Below, in pieces: positions 41,909 to 57,377 of a stretch of 64,000 nucleotides of DNA. The notes under the pieces are model-generated. The model did not search any database and was not told the origin of the DNA. It saw only the letters and a program-made list of their open reading frames with translations. The stretch comes from Dugong dugon. Its lineage: Eukaryota; Chordata; Mammalia; Sirenia; Dugongidae. The DNA lies in NCBI GenBank assembly GCA_030035585.1, contig CM057462.1, forward strand, positions 94,509,234 to 94,573,233, written 5' to 3'. Positions within the stretch are counted from its first letter, which is position 1. Each line of letters starts with the position of its first letter. The position numbers and the translations under genes are program-made.

Positions 41909-44900
41909 TTACTGTAGTGGTCTCATACAATTTTTGTCCCCTTGAGACTGACTAATTTTACTCAGCATAACGCCTTCCAGCTTCATCCATGTTGTGAGAT
42001 GTTTCACAGAGTCACCATTGTTCTTTATCGTTGGGTAGTATTCCATAGTGTGGATATACCATAATTTGTTTATCCATTCATCAGTTGGTGGGCACCTAGG
42101 TTGTTTCCATCTTTTTGCTATTGTGAACACTGCTACAATAAACATGAGTGTGCATATATTTATTGGTGTGATGGCTCTTATTTCTCTAGGATATATTCCA
42201 AGGATCAGGATTGCTGGATCATATGGTACTTCTATTTCTAGCTTTTTAAGGAAGCGCCAAATCGTTTTCCAAAGTGGTTGAACCATTTTACATTCCCACC
42301 AGCAGTGCATAAGTGTTCTAGTCTCTCTACAACCTCTCCAACATTTATTATTTTATGTTTTTTGATTAATGCCGGCCATTTTGGGGTGAGATGGTATCTC
42401 AGTGTAGTTTTGATTTGCATTTCTTTAATGGCTAATGATGGTAAGCATTTCTTCGTGTATCTGTTAGCCACCTGAATGTTTTCTTTGGTGAAGTGCTTGT
42501 TTATATACTTTGCCTATTTTTTAAATTTTGTTATTTGTCTTTTTGTTGTTGAGGTTTTGCAGTATCTTGTAGATTTTAGAGATTAAATGCTGATCGGATT
42601 AGTCGTAGCCAAAATTTTTTCCCAGTCTGTAGGTTGTAATTTTACTATTTTGGTGAAGTCTTTTGATGAGCATAATTGTTTGGTTTTTAGGAGCTCCCAG
42701 TTATTTAGTTTCTCTTCTGGTGTTTATGCATTGTTAGTTATGGTTTTTATTCTGTTTATGCCATGTATTAAGGCTCCTAACATTGTCCCTATTTTTTCTT
42801 CCATGATCTTTATCGTTTTAGATTCTATATTTAGGTCTTTGATCCATTTTGAGTTAGTTTTTGTGCATGGTGTGAGGTATGGATCTTGCTTCAGTTTTTT
42901 TTCAGATGGATATCCAGTTATGACAGCACCATTTATTAAAGAGACTGTCTTTTTCCCATTTAATGGACTTTGGGCCTTTGTAAAATATCAGCTACTCATA
43001 GGTGGATAAATTTATGCCTGGATTCTCACTTCTGTTCCATTGGTCTATGTATCTGTTGTTGTACTAGTACCAGGCTGTTTTGACTACTGTGACAGTGTAA
43101 TAGTTTCTAAAATCAGGTAGTGTGAGGCCTCCCACTTTGTTCTTCTTCTTCAGTGATGCTTTGCTTATCCGGGGCCTCTTCCCTTTCCTTATGAAGTTGG
43201 TGATTTGTTTCTCCATTTCATTAAAAAATGCTGTTGGAATTTGGATTGGGATTGCATAGTATCTGTAGATTGCTTTGGGTAAAATTGACATTTTCACAAT
43301 GTTCAGTCTTCCTATCCATGATTTTGTTTCTTGAAGTAGTGTCTTGTAGTTTTCTTTGTACAGGCCTTTTATGTCTCTGATTAGATTTATTTCTAAGAAT
43401 TTTAGCTTCTTGGGAGTTATTCTAAATGGTTTTGATTTGGTGATTTCCTCTTTGAAGTTCTCTTTGTTAGTATAGAAGAATCCAACTGATTTTTGTATGT
43501 TTATCTTGTATCCTGAAACTTTGCTTAAATCTTCTATTATTTCCAATAGTTTTCTTGTGGATTCTTTGAGGTTTTCTGTGTATAAGAGTGTATCATCTGT
43601 AAATAGAAATACTTTTACTTCTTCGTTACCAGTTTGGATGCTCTTTATTTCTTATTCTAGCCTAATTGCTCTGGCTAGGACCTCCAGCACAATGTTGAAT
43701 AAGAGTGGTGATAAAGTGCATCCTTGTCTGGTTCCTGTTCTCGAGAGGAATGCTTTCAGATTCTCTCCATTTAGGATGATGTTGTATAAATGCCCTTTAT
43801 TATGTAGAGGAATTTGCCTTCTATTTTGCTGAGAGTTTTCATCATGAATGGGTGTTAGACTTTGTCAAATGCCTTTTCTGCATCAGTGGATAAGATCATG
43901 TGGTTCTTATCTTTTGTTTTATTAATGTGATGGATTACATTGAGTGTTTTTGTAATGTTGAACTATCCCTGTGTGCCTGGTATGAATCTCACTTGGTTAT
44001 GGTGAATTATTTTTTTTGATATGTTGCTGAATTCTATTGACTAGAATTTTGTTGAGGATTTTTGTATCTATGTTCTTGAGAGAAATTGGTCTATAATTTT
44101 CTTTTTTGTGGTGTCTTTATCTGGTTTTGATATCAGGGTTATGCTGGCTTCATAGAATGAGCTCAGGAGTATTGCATTCTTTTCTCTGCTCTGGAATACC
44201 TTTGGTAATGGTGGTGTTAATTCTTTCTGAAATTTTTGTAGAAATCTCTAGTGAAGCCGTCAAGGCCAGGGTTTTTTTTTTGTTGGGAGTTTTAAATTAA
44301 CTCTTCAATCTCTTCTTTTATTATAGGTTTATTTGGTTGTTCCACCTCTGTTTGTGTTACTTTAGGTAGGGAGTGTGTTTCTAGAAATTTGTCCATTTCC
44401 TCTAGGTTTTCAAATTTGTTGGAATACAATTTTTCAAAGTATTCTGTTATGATTCTTTTAATTTCAGTTGAGTCTGTTGTGATCTCACCCATCCCATTTC
44501 TTATTCAGGTTATTTGCTTCCTCTCATGTTTTTCTTTAGTCAGTTTGGACAGTGGTTTATCAATTTTGTAGATCTTTTCAAAGAACCTGCTTTTGACCTT
44601 GTTAACTCTTTCAATTGTTTTTCTTTTCTATATTTCATTTATTTTTGCTCTAATTTTTATCATTTCCTTTTTTCTGGTGCCCATGGACTTCTTTTGCTGC
44701 TCTCTTTCTATTTGTTTGAGTTGTAGTCTTAATGTTTTGATTTTGGCCCTTTTTTCTTTTTGGATGTGTGCATTTATTGCTATAAATTGACCTCTGAGTA
44801 CTGTTTTTGCTGTGTCCCAAAGGTTCTGGTAGGATGTGTTTTCATTCTCATTTGATTTCGTGAATTTCATTGTTCCATCCTTGATTTTCTTCTATAACAC

Positions 44901-45682
44901 AATAGTTTTTGAGGAAGACATTGTTCAGGTTCCATCTGTTTGATTTTTTTTCCTTGCTTTTTGTGTTGCTGATTTCTGCTTTTATGGCTTTATGGTCAGA
45001 AAAGATGCTTTGTAATATTTTGATGTTTTGGATTTTGTTAAGGCTTGCTTTATGGCCTAATATGTGGTTTATTCTGGAGAATGTTCCATGTATGTTGGAA
45101 AAGAAAGTATACTTGGCAGCTGTTGGGTGCAGTGTTTGGTATGTGTCTATGAGATCAAGTTGGTTGATTGTAGTATTTAGCTCTTCCATGTCTTTGTTGA
45201 GATTCTTTCTGGATGTTCTGTCCTTCACCGAAAGTGGCATGTTGAAGTCTCCTACTACTATTGTGGAGCTGTCTATCTCTCTTTTCAGTGCTGTTAGAGT
45301 TTGTTTTATGTATTTTGGAGTCCTGTCGTTGGGTGTGTAAATATTTATTATAGTTATGTCCTTCCGGGGGATTGACCCTTTAATCATTATATCGTGTCCT
45401 TCCTTATCCTTTGTGGTGGATTTTGCTTTAAAGTCTATTTTGTCAGAGATTAATATTGCCACTCCTGCTCTTTTTTGAATGTTGTTTGCTTGATATATTT
45501 TTTCCCATCCTTTGAGTTTCAGTTTGTTTGTTTCTTTTAGTCTAAGGTGTGTCTCTTGTAGGCAGCATTTAGACGGACCATGTTTTTTTAATCCATTCTG
45601 CCACTCTCTGTCTCTTTATTGGTGCATTTTGTCCATTTACATTCAGCATAATTATTGATAGGCATGAGTTTAGTGCTGTTAT
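41909..45682 (-). pseudogene. L1 E ORF2 relic
   Basis: The start codon, aligned with L1 C, has become ATA at 45680-45682. Open pieces: endonuclease 45462-44848 (204 codons; GDFNMPLS and SDHKAI, but SRINHIL in place of SRIDHIL, a catalytic Asp to Asn change), 44492-44292, 43546-43064 (RT thumb region, [20 protein letters not shown]) and the C-terminal part 42471-41909 ([20 protein letters not shown], cysteine-rich region). The RT palm at 43600-43900 is cut by stops, yet the minus strand still shows an ADD-like trace. Not functional. Confidence 0.9.
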
Positions 45683-45950
45683 TTTGATGTTTTCTCTTGT
45701 GTGTTGTTTACAATTTCTTTGTTCTACTTAATTTTCTGTGCTGAGTCATTTTTCTTTATGTATGTTCTTTTCATCTTTTTCATTGTTGTTGATTTTATGT
45801 TTGCTGAGTCTTTATGTTTTTCTTCTTTTTTATTTTGATGTGTAGGATTGTTAGTTTCCTTTGTGGTTACCTTAAAATTTACCTCTATTTTTCTAAGTTT
45901 AAACCAATCTTTTATTTTTTTATATCACCTTGACTTCCTCTCCATATGAA
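45683..45950 (-). pseudogene. Lysine-rich spacer frame of L1 E, one stop
   Basis: Minus strand encodes VTTKETNNPTHQNKKEEKHK and then further Lys/Thr/Asn residues, interrupted by a stop near 45735. The overlap with ORF2 that is ATGA in copies B and C reads ATAA here, so one G to A change hit both the ORF2 start and this frame's stop. Confidence 0.45.
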
Positions 45951-45964
45951 AGTTCTATGACTAC

Positions 45965-47108
45965 ATTATTTCGTCCCTCTTTTTTGTTTTAATCTTTAGC
46001 TTTGATTTATGTTTGTGATATTCCTATATGGGTCGATATCTGGTTGCTCTGTCCAGTATTCTAGTGTTAGTTTGTTATCTTATGTTATTGATATTACTGA
46101 TTCTCTAACTGGAGGACTCCCTTTATTTATTTCTTGTAATTTTGGTTTGGTTTTTACAAATTCCATTAACTTCTTTTTATCTGGAAATGCCCTAATTTTG
46201 CCATTATATTTGAGAGACAGTTTTGCTGGGTATATAATTCTTAGCTGGCAGTTTTTTTTCCTTCAAGGCTTTATATATGTGATCCCATTGCCTTCTTGCC
46301 TGTATGGTTTCTACTGAGTAGTCCAAGCTTAGTCTTCTTGACTCTCCTTTGTAGCTGACTTTTCATCTAGCCATAGCTGCTCTTAAAATTGTCTCTTTAG
46401 CTTTGCTTTTGGCAAGTTTGATTATAATATGTCTTGGTGAATTTCTTTTGGTATCTATCCTGTGTGGGGTTCAATGAGCTTCTTGGATAGATATCTTCTC
46501 CTCTTTCATGATATCAGGGAAGTTTTCTGCCAAAAAATATTCAACAATTCTCTCTGTATTTTCTGTTATCCCCCCCTCTTCTGGTACTCCAATCACTCAT
46601 AGCTTATTCCTCTTGATAGAGACCCACATAATTCTTTGGTTCTCTTCATTTTTTAAAATTCTTTTATCTAATTTTTCCTCAAATAATTTTGTGTCAAGTG
46701 CTTTATCTTCAATTTCACTAATTCTGACTTCCATTGCTTCAATTCTGCTCCTATGACTTTCTATTGAGTTTTCTAGTTCTGAAATTTTATTGTTAATCTC
46801 CTGGATTTCTGTTTTCTTTCTATGGATTCTTGCAGCCTGTTAAATTTTTCAATACGCTCGTGTATACCCTTCTTAAGTTCCTCTATTGCTTTGTCTGTGT
46901 ATTCCTTGACTTGTTCTGCATTTTGAATGATCTCCTTCCTGATATCTTGAAGAGCTCTTTATATTAATCTTTTGAATTCTACCTCTGGCAATTCTAAGAC
47001 CTTCTCTTCCTCTGCGAGGGTTCCTGGTTCTTTGTTTTGGTTGCTTGCTGAAGCCATCATGGTTTGCCTCTTTATGTGCTTTGATATTGACTGTTGTCTC
47101 TAAGCCAT
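45965..47108 (-). pseudogene. L1 E ORF1 relic
   Basis: Collinear with ORF1 of L1 C. The start region reads ATG GCT TAG from 47108, so the third codon is a stop. A SISKH-like N-terminus and a coiled-coil-like middle are recognisable by comparison, but the frame is broken many times. The plus-strand frames here are antisense shadows. Confidence 0.8.
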
Positions 47109-48498
47109 CAATAAGTTATTACACATTTTTATTTTATGTTTGCTTACTGCGTCCTTTCTTCTTGTTTTTAAATGCCCAGATAGGATGGTTGTGTGAGTTA
47201 CTTTGATTAATGCTGCGTTTGAAGCTCTTACATCCCTGTCACCAGGTGGTTAGAGTCACTACTACGTATGTGAGCCCAGGAGTCTGTTTACTTTTCTTGT
47301 GTGGATTTAGCTCTGGTGTCTAGGTCATTAGTCACTGAGTGTGTGTTGCAGGCTCTCACCTACAGTCCTAGACGAGCAGGGCTACGTAGGGGTGATTGGA
47401 GCAGGCACAGACATCTGGCTGCAACAGGGGGGTATGTGCTGAGCAAGTTAGGGGGTTGATGGCTGCCCCTGAGTGCCTGGGTGGAAGGCGTGTCCCTGTT
47501 CCCTAGAGCATGTAGGTGGGTGGGTTTTGCAACCAGACTTCGGGCATCCAATACTGTTGGCTGTAAGGACTGGGAGGCACCACCTATTCTCAGACCCCTG
47601 TCTCAGGTGACTACGTGGAGTGAATGGAGCCACCAGTCCTCAGGTTCCTGATGTGGGTAGGTGAGGACCCTGCTTAATGGGTAGGACAGTGTCAAATTTC
47701 ATGAATCTGCTGCTCCCCCTTAGGTGTTTCAGTTGAAAATAGGCTTCAAGTATCTACCCTGTTGTGCAGTACTAATGAGGACCTACTCTGTTGAAATGGG
47801 CCCACACAGGTCTAGGCAGGGGTGAAAGGCATTCAAAGTTTGTGGACCCCTTATGCCTGTGCCTAGGAAAAGGCCTGCGCCTTCCCTAAAGTCCCGGTTT
47901 AGAGGCACTGGCAGATTATTTTTTCCTGTTTGTTATTTGTATGTTAATTTGTTCCCTCTGCAAAGTCAGGAGGATGGCTAGGGGTGTACTAGGAGTCCCA
48001 CTTCTGGCCCAGGAAGCAGGACAATTGCTGAAGCCTGACCGGGGCCACAGAAGAGCGGGGAGGGGGCAGATGAATGGGAGAAAGGTACTTTCCAGAAGAG
48101 GAAGGGTTTTTTGATCCTGCTTGGTAGGTTAGATGCTTGCACTTAACTTTTGCAGATTGAGTGTGGCTTACCCCTCGTTCTGGAGGCTTGTGCAGATTCT
48201 CCTCCGCTCATTTTCTCCCAGTGTGGAAAACGCGTCCTGAGGGCTTCTGTTTGCCTCAGCCCACGAGCGTCAGCTGATCCAGTCTGCAGGGTGCCCACCA
48301 GGTCAGGTCTGGCAAGTCCTCACTGCTTCTGAACTGTCTTTCCCTCCCCCTGCTGCTCAGTCTGACTCCTCAACTTTGTCTTTGGTGTACAAGGCCCCTA
48401 GATTGTCATATAAAATGGACTCACTTGTTTTTTCAAGTCTTTGTTGTAAGAGGGACCACAGGAAGCATCTGACTGTTCTGCCATCTTGGTCCTGTTTC
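47109..48498 (-). promoter_or_regulatory. L1 E 5' UTR / internal promoter region
   Basis: 1.39 kb, moderately GC-rich. The 5' end, at the right, has CCAAGATGGC on the sense strand (48480-48489), a YY1-type site typical of L1 starts. I see no tandem monomers and little likeness to the 5' UTR of L1 C. Confidence 0.7.
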
Positions 48499-49617
48499 CC
48501 ATTTATGTCCATTTATAAAAGTAGCTCAGAGTCTTTGACTTGTCCAAGGTGACAGAACCACTAAGAGACAAGATCAGGATTCAAACCAGTCCATCTGACT
48601 TCAAAGCCCATGTTCTGCTAAATGAACCCTTGCAGTGTTTTCCAATTAGAACTGTATATTTTTTTTGTTTTGATTTTTTATTACAGTGCTTTAGATGAAG
48701 GTTTACAGAACAAACTAGCTTCTCATTAAACAGTACACATATTGTTTTATGACATTGGTTAACAACCCTACGATATGTCAACACTCTCCCTTCTCAATCT
48801 TGGGTTCTTTATTACTAGCTTTCCTGTCCCCTCCTGCCTTCTAGTCCTAGGCCCTGGACTGGTGTGCCTGTTTAGTCTCATTTTGTTTTACAGACCTGTC
48901 TAATCTTTGGCTGAAGGGTAAACTTCATCAATGACTTCATTACTGAGTTAAAAGGGTGTCTGGGGGCAATACTCTTGGTGTTTCTCCCGTCTCTGTCAGG
49001 CCAGTAAATCTGACTTTTTTTTGTGAGTTATAGTTTTGTTCTACATTTTTTTCCAGGTCTGTCTGGGACCCTGTATTGTGAAACCTGTCAGAGCAATCGG
49101 TAGTGGTAGCTAGGCACCATTTAGTTGTCCTGGACTCAGTCTGGTGGAGGCTGTGGTACTTGTGGTCCCTTAGTCCTTTGGAATAATCTTTCCCTTGTGT
49201 CCTTAGTTTTCTTCATTCTCCCTTACTCCCAAAGGGGTGAGACCAGTGGAGTATATTAGATGGTTGCTCACAAGCTTTTAAGACCCCAGATGCTACTCAC
49301 CGAGGTAGAATGTAGAACATTTTCTTCATAAACTATGTTATGCCAATTGAGCTAGACGTTCCCCAAGACTATGGTCCCCACAGTCCCCAGCCCATTAATT
49401 CAGTCCTTTAAGGAGTTTGGATGTGTCTATGGAGCTTCCATGACCTTTCGTTGTACAAGTTGTGCTGGCTTCCCCAGTATTGTGTACTGTCTTACCCTTC
49501 TCCAACTTTTTTACCACTTATCTATTGTCTATTTAGTGTTGTTCCATCCCCACTCCTTCCCTCCCTTGTAACCATCAAAGATTGTTTCTTTTTGTGTGTA
49601 AACTTTTTCATGAGTTT

Positions 49618-52027
<2,410 letters not shown>

Positions 52028-53557
52028 TTTTTTTTCTTCTTCTTCTTTTTTTTTTTTTTTTTTTTTATATATATTTTATTGTACTTCAGGTGAAAGCTTA
52101 CAGAGCAAATAGTTTCTCATGAAATAGTAGTACACATGTTGTTTTTTGACATTGGTTAACAACCCCACAACGTATTAAGCCTCTAAATTCTCAACCTTTT
52201 TTTTTGATGAAAATTACAGATGGCCAAAGATACACCGTTTCAAAAATTTCTACATTCACAGTTCAGTGACATTGACTACGCTCTTCCAACTGTGCTGTTA
52301 TTCTCACTTAAGATGAAGGCTTACAGAACAAAATAGTTTTTCATTTAACAGTTACTACACATGTTGCCCTATGACAATGGTTAACAATCTCACAGCACAT
52401 CAAGAATATCCTTACTCCACCTTGTGTTCCCTATCACCAGGGGGCTTCCTTGTCCCCTTCTGTTTTCTGGACCTTGTCAGTGGACTATTGTACCTCTTTA
52501 GTCTCATTTGTTTATTTATTTATTTATTTATTTTTATTTTATTTAAACACCATTTCAAAACTTTTCACTTACACATTTAAGTGATATTGACTATGCTCTT
52601 CCAATTGTGCTGCCATTCTCGCCCAAGATGAAGGCTTACAGGACAAAACAGCCTCCCATTTAATAGTTACTACAAATGTTGCCCTATAGCAGTGGTCAAC
52701 AATGTCACAATACATCGACAGTGTCCTTATTCAATTTGTGTTCCTTATCATCAGTTTCCTACTCTCCCTCTGCCTTCTGGCCCTTGTCACCGGACTCCTG
52801 TACATCGTTAGTCCCATTTAGTTTTACTGGGGTGTCCATTCCCAGGCTTAACATCGAACCTTGAAGGTAACTTCACCTCTGAGCTGAAAGCGTGTCTGGG
52901 GGCCACACTCTCGAGGTTTCTCTAGTATTCTTTAGGCCAGTATATCTGGTCTACCTTTTTTTTTTTTTTTTTTTTGGGGAGTTAAAATTATGCTCTACAT
53001 CCTACTCCAGCTCTGCCCAGAACCCTCTGTTGTGATCCTGGTCAGAGGAGTCATTGGTGGTAGCTGGGCACCATCCAGCTGTACTGGGCTCAGTCCTGTG
53101 GAGGCCTTGGTAGCTGTGGACCATTAGTCCTTCGGACTAATCTTTTCCTTGTATCCTGTTCTCTTCGTTCTCCCTTGTTCCCGAAGGGATGAGATCAGTG
53201 GAGTATCTTAGATGGCCGCTCATAGGCTTTTAAGACCCCAGACACTACTCACCAAGGTAGAATGTAGAGCATTATCTTTATAAGTAGTGTCATGCCAATT
53301 GAGCTAGATGTTCCCTGAGATCATGGTCCCCAGAGCCCTCCGTCCAACAACTCAGTCCCTCGGGGGGTTTGGATGTGTCTGTAGGGCCTCCCTGACCTTT
53401 CCTTGTGCAGGTTGTGTTAGTTTCCCCTGTACTATGTACTATCTCATCTCTCACCCAAGTTACCACTTACCTATTACCTATTTAGTATTCCCCCCCCCCC
53501 ATCCCTGGTAACCAACAAGGATTGTTACATTTTGCATGTGAATTTTTTCATGGGTTT
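52028..53557 (-). repeat. L1 C 3' UTR with duplicated modules
   Basis: A motif near GAAGGCTTACAGAACAAAAT occurs three times: 52093 (diverged), 52312 and 52627. The intervening TTGACTACGCTCTTCCAACT motif occurs at 52272 and 52588. The last two units are spaced 315 bp. L1 D and E have a single such module. A (TTTA)n run lies at 52510-52545 and G-rich sense tracts at 53489-53500. Confidence 0.8.
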
Positions 53558-56500
53558 TTACAATAGAGGTCTCATACAATATTTGTCCTTTTGTGATTGA
53601 CTTATTTCACTCAGCATGATGTCCTCCAGTTTCATCCATGTTATGAGATGGTTCACCGATTCATTGTTCTTTCTCGTTGCATAGTACTCCATTGTGTGTA
53701 TGTACCATAGTTTGTGTATCCATTCGTCTGTTGATGGACATCGAGGTTGTTTCCATCGTTTTGCTATTGTGAATAATGCTGCCATGAACATAGGTGTGCA
53801 TATGTCTATTCGAGTGATGACTCTTATTTCTCTAGGATATATTCCTAGGAGTGGGATTGCTGGATCAAATGGTACGTCTATTTCTAGCTTTCTGAGGAAA
53901 CGCCATATCATTTTCCAAAATGGATGTATCATTTTGCATTCCCACCAGCAGTGTATAAGAGTTCCCGTCTCCCCGCAGCCCCTCCAACATTTGTTATTTC
54001 CAGTGTTTTTGATTCGTGCCAGTAATGCCGGGGTGAGATGGTATCTCATTGTGGTTTTAATTTGCATTTCTCTAATGGCTAGTGATCACGAGCATTTCCT
54101 CATGTGTCTGTTGGCCATTTGAATGTCTTCCTTGGTGAAGTGTCTGTTCATTTCCTTTGCCCATTTTTTGATAGGATTGGTTGTCTTTTTGTTGTAGAGG
54201 TGTTGGATTTTCTTGTAGATTATGGAGATTAGACCTTTGTCTGACTTGTACTGTCCAAAAATTTTTTCCCAGTCTGTAGGTTCTCTTTTTACTCTTTTGG
54301 TGAAATCTTTTGAAGAGCATAGATGTTTGATTTTTAGAAGATCCCAATTATCTAGTTTATCTGTTGGGTTTTTTGTGTTGATGTTTATGGTTTGTATCCT
54401 GTTAATGCCATGTATTAAGGTCTGAAGTGTTGGTCCTATTTTTTCTTCTATGAATTTTATAGTTTGAGGCTTTATATTCAGGTCTTTGATCCATTTTGAA
54501 GTAGTTTTTGTATATGGTGTGAGGTATGGGTCCTGTTTCATTTTTCTACAAATGGATATCCAGTTTTGCCAGCACCATTTGTTAAAAAGACTGTCTTTTC
54601 CCCATTTGATGTATTTTGGGCCCTTGTCAAAAATCAGGTGACCGTAGGTGGATGGATTTACATCTGAGTTCTCAATTCTGTTCCATTGGTCAATGTCTCT
54701 GTTGTTGTACCAGTACCAGGCTGTTTTGAGTACTGTAGCTGTGTAGTAGGTTCTCAAGTCAGGTAGTGTGAGTCCTCCAACTTTATTCTTCTTCTTCAGT
54801 AGTGCTTTACTTATTCAGGGTTTCTTCCCTTTCCATATAAAGTTAATAATTAGTTTTTCCATCTCTTTGAAGAATGTTGTTGGTATTTGTATCGGAATTG
54901 CATTGTATTTGTAGATTGCTTTAGGTAGAATTGCCATTTTCACAATGTTGAGTCTGCCTATCCATGAGCATGGTATGTTTTTCCATTTATGTAGATCCCT
55001 TTGGGTTTCATGCAGCAGTGTTTTGTAGTTTCCTTGTATAGGTCTTTTATATTCCTGGTCAGATTTATTCCTAAGTATTTTATCTTTTTAGGGGCTATTG
55101 AAAATGGTATTGATTTCCTGATCTCCTTTTCATCGTTCTCTTTACCGGTGTATAGGAATCCAACTGATTTTTGAATGTTTATCTTGTATCCTGCTACTCT
55201 GCTGAATCTTTCTATTAGTTCCAGTAAATTTCTCGTGGAGTCTTTAGGGTTTTCTATGTATAGTATCATATCATCTGCAAACAGGGAGAGTTTAACTTCT
55301 TCATTACCAATTTGGAGGCCCTTTATTTCTTTCTCTTGCCTTACTGCTCTAGCTAGAACTTCCAGCACAATGTTAAATAGGAGTGGTGATAAAGGGCATC
55401 CTTGTCTTGTTCCTGTTTTCAGGGGGAATGTTTTCAGCCTTTCTCCATTAAGAATGATGTTGGCTGTTGGTTTTGCATAGATGCCTTTTATTATGTTGAG
55501 AAATTTCCCTTCTACACCTATTTTATTGAGAGCTTTTATCAGGAATGGGTGTTGGACTTTGTCAAATGCCTTTTCTGCATCAATTGAGATAATCATGTGA
55601 TTTTTTTCTTTCCTTTTATTTATGTGGTGGATTACGTTGATGGATTTTCTAATGTTAAACCATCCTTGCATACCTGGTATGAATCCTACTTGGTCGTGGT
55701 GTATTATTTTTTTGATATGATACTGAATTCTATTGGCTAGAATTTTGTTCAGAATTTTTGCATCTATATTCATGAGAGATATTGGTCTGTAATTTTCTTT
55801 TTTTGTGATGTCTTTGCCTGGTTTTGGTATCAGCGTTATGCTGGCTTCATAGAATGAATTTGGAAGTGTTGCTTCCTCTTGTATGCTCTGAAATAACTTG
55901 AGTAGAACTGGTACGAGCTCTTCTGTAAATGTTTTGTAGAATTCTCCAGTGAAGCCATCTGGGCCAGGGCTTTTTTTGGTTGGGAGTTTTTTTATGACCT
56001 TTTCAATCTCTTCTCTTGTTATGGGTCTGTTCAGATTTTCAATATCACTTTGTTGTAGTTTGGGTAGGCCGTATGTTTCTAGAAATTTATCCATTTCCTC
56101 TAGGTTTTCAAATTTGTTGGAATATAGTTTTTCATAAAATTCTGTTATAATCCTTTTTATTTCAGTTGGGTCTGTTGTAATGTCCCCCATTTCATTTCTT
56201 ATTTGGGTTATTTGTGTCCTCTCCTGTTTTTCTTTTGTCAGTCTGGCCAGTGGTTTGTCGATTTTGTTGATTCTTTCAAAGAACCAACTTTTGGTTTTTT
56301 TGATTCTTTCTATTGTTTTTCTGTTCTCTATTTCATTGATTTCTGCTCTGATCTTTACTATTTCCTTTCTTCCGCTGGTTGTAGGCTTTTTTTGTTGTTC
56401 TCTTTCTATTTGTTTGAGTTCTGTAGTTAATGTTTTGATTTTGTCCCTTTCTTCTTTTTTGATATGTGCATCTATTGCTAGAAATTGTCCTCTGAGGACT

Positions 56501-57377
56501 GCCTTTGCTGTGTCCCAAAGGTTTTGGTAGGATGTGTTTTCATTTTCATTTGATTCTAGGAATTTTTTAATTCCATCTCTGATTTCTTCTATTACCCATT
56601 GATGTGTAAGCAGATTATTATTCAGTTTCCATGTGTTTGATTTTTTTTCCTTGCTCTTTCTAGTGTTAATTTCTACCTTGATGGCATTGTGGTCAGAGAA
56701 GATACTGTGAATTATCTCAGCATTTTGGATCTTGTTGAGGATTGCTCTGTGGCCTAAGATGTGGTCTATTCTGGAGAACGTTCCATGTGCATTGGAAAAG
56801 AATGTGTACTTTGCAGCGGTTGGATGGATTGTTCTATATATGTCTATGAGGTCCAGTTGGCTGATTGTGTCCTTTAGGTCTTCTGTATCTTTGCTGAGTT
56901 TCTTTTTAGTTGTTCTGTCCTTTACTGAGAGTGGTGTGTTGAAGTCTCCTACTATTATTGTGGAACTGTCAATTTCTCTTTTCAGTGCTGTTAGAGTTTG
57001 TTTTATGTATTTTGGAGCCCTGTCATTGGGTGCATAGATATTTATTATGGTTATGTCTTCATGATGGATCATCCCCTTAATCATTATATAGTGTCCTTCT
57101 TTGTCTTTTATGGTAGATTTTGTTTTAAAGTCTATTTTATCTGAGATTAGAATTGCCACTCCTGCTCTTTTTTGATAGTTGTTAGCTTGATATATTTTTT
57201 CCAACCTTTGATTTTTAATAAATTCACATCTTTGTTTCTAAGATGTGTCTCTTGTAGACAGCAAATAGATGGATCCTGTTTTCTTATCCATTCTGCCACT
57301 CTCCGTCGCTTTATGGGTGCATTGAGTCCATGTACGTTCAGTGTAATTATTGATAGATGTGAGTTTGTTGCTGTCAT
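53558..57377 (-). pseudogene. L1 C ORF2, nearly complete but frameshifted
   Basis: About 1270 codons with endonuclease, RT and C-terminal cysteine-rich domain, which nick the target and reverse transcribe L1 RNA. The start MTATNSHLSIITLNVHGLNA lies at 57377; a one-base loss near 57205 ends this frame. The next frame, 57204-54958, is open for 748 codons: GDFN at residues 86-89, SRIDHIL at 144-150, SDH at 170-172, RT FADD at 642-645, all intact. A further one-base loss near 55040 and a change near 54080 split the C-terminal part into 54757-54086 and 54067-53558 ([12 protein letters not shown]). Three lesions in all that I can place. Confidence 0.93.

Larger units (their letters stand above)
40967..48498 (-). 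mobile_element. L1 'E', full length, 18-bp TSD
   Basis: Full-length, inactive minus-strand L1: 3' UTR 40967-41908, ORF2 41909-45682, spacer with a lysine-rich frame to about 45950, ORF1 to 47108, 5' UTR to 48498. CCATTTAYGTCCATTTAT flanks at 39966-39983 and 48499-48516 (one mismatch). More degraded than L1 C. Confidence 0.92.
39180..48640 (-). mobile_element. MIR SINE split by two L1 insertions
   Basis: Complement-MIR pieces at about 39180-39257 (CATGCGTCATCTCACTTCAT), 39951-39983 (GAAGTAGGTACC) and 48517-48640 (GACTTGTCCAAGGTGACAG, TCTGACTTCAAAGCCCATG). L1 F and then L1 E with E' sit inside, so a ~250-bp SINE now spans 9.4 kb. Confidence 0.75.
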
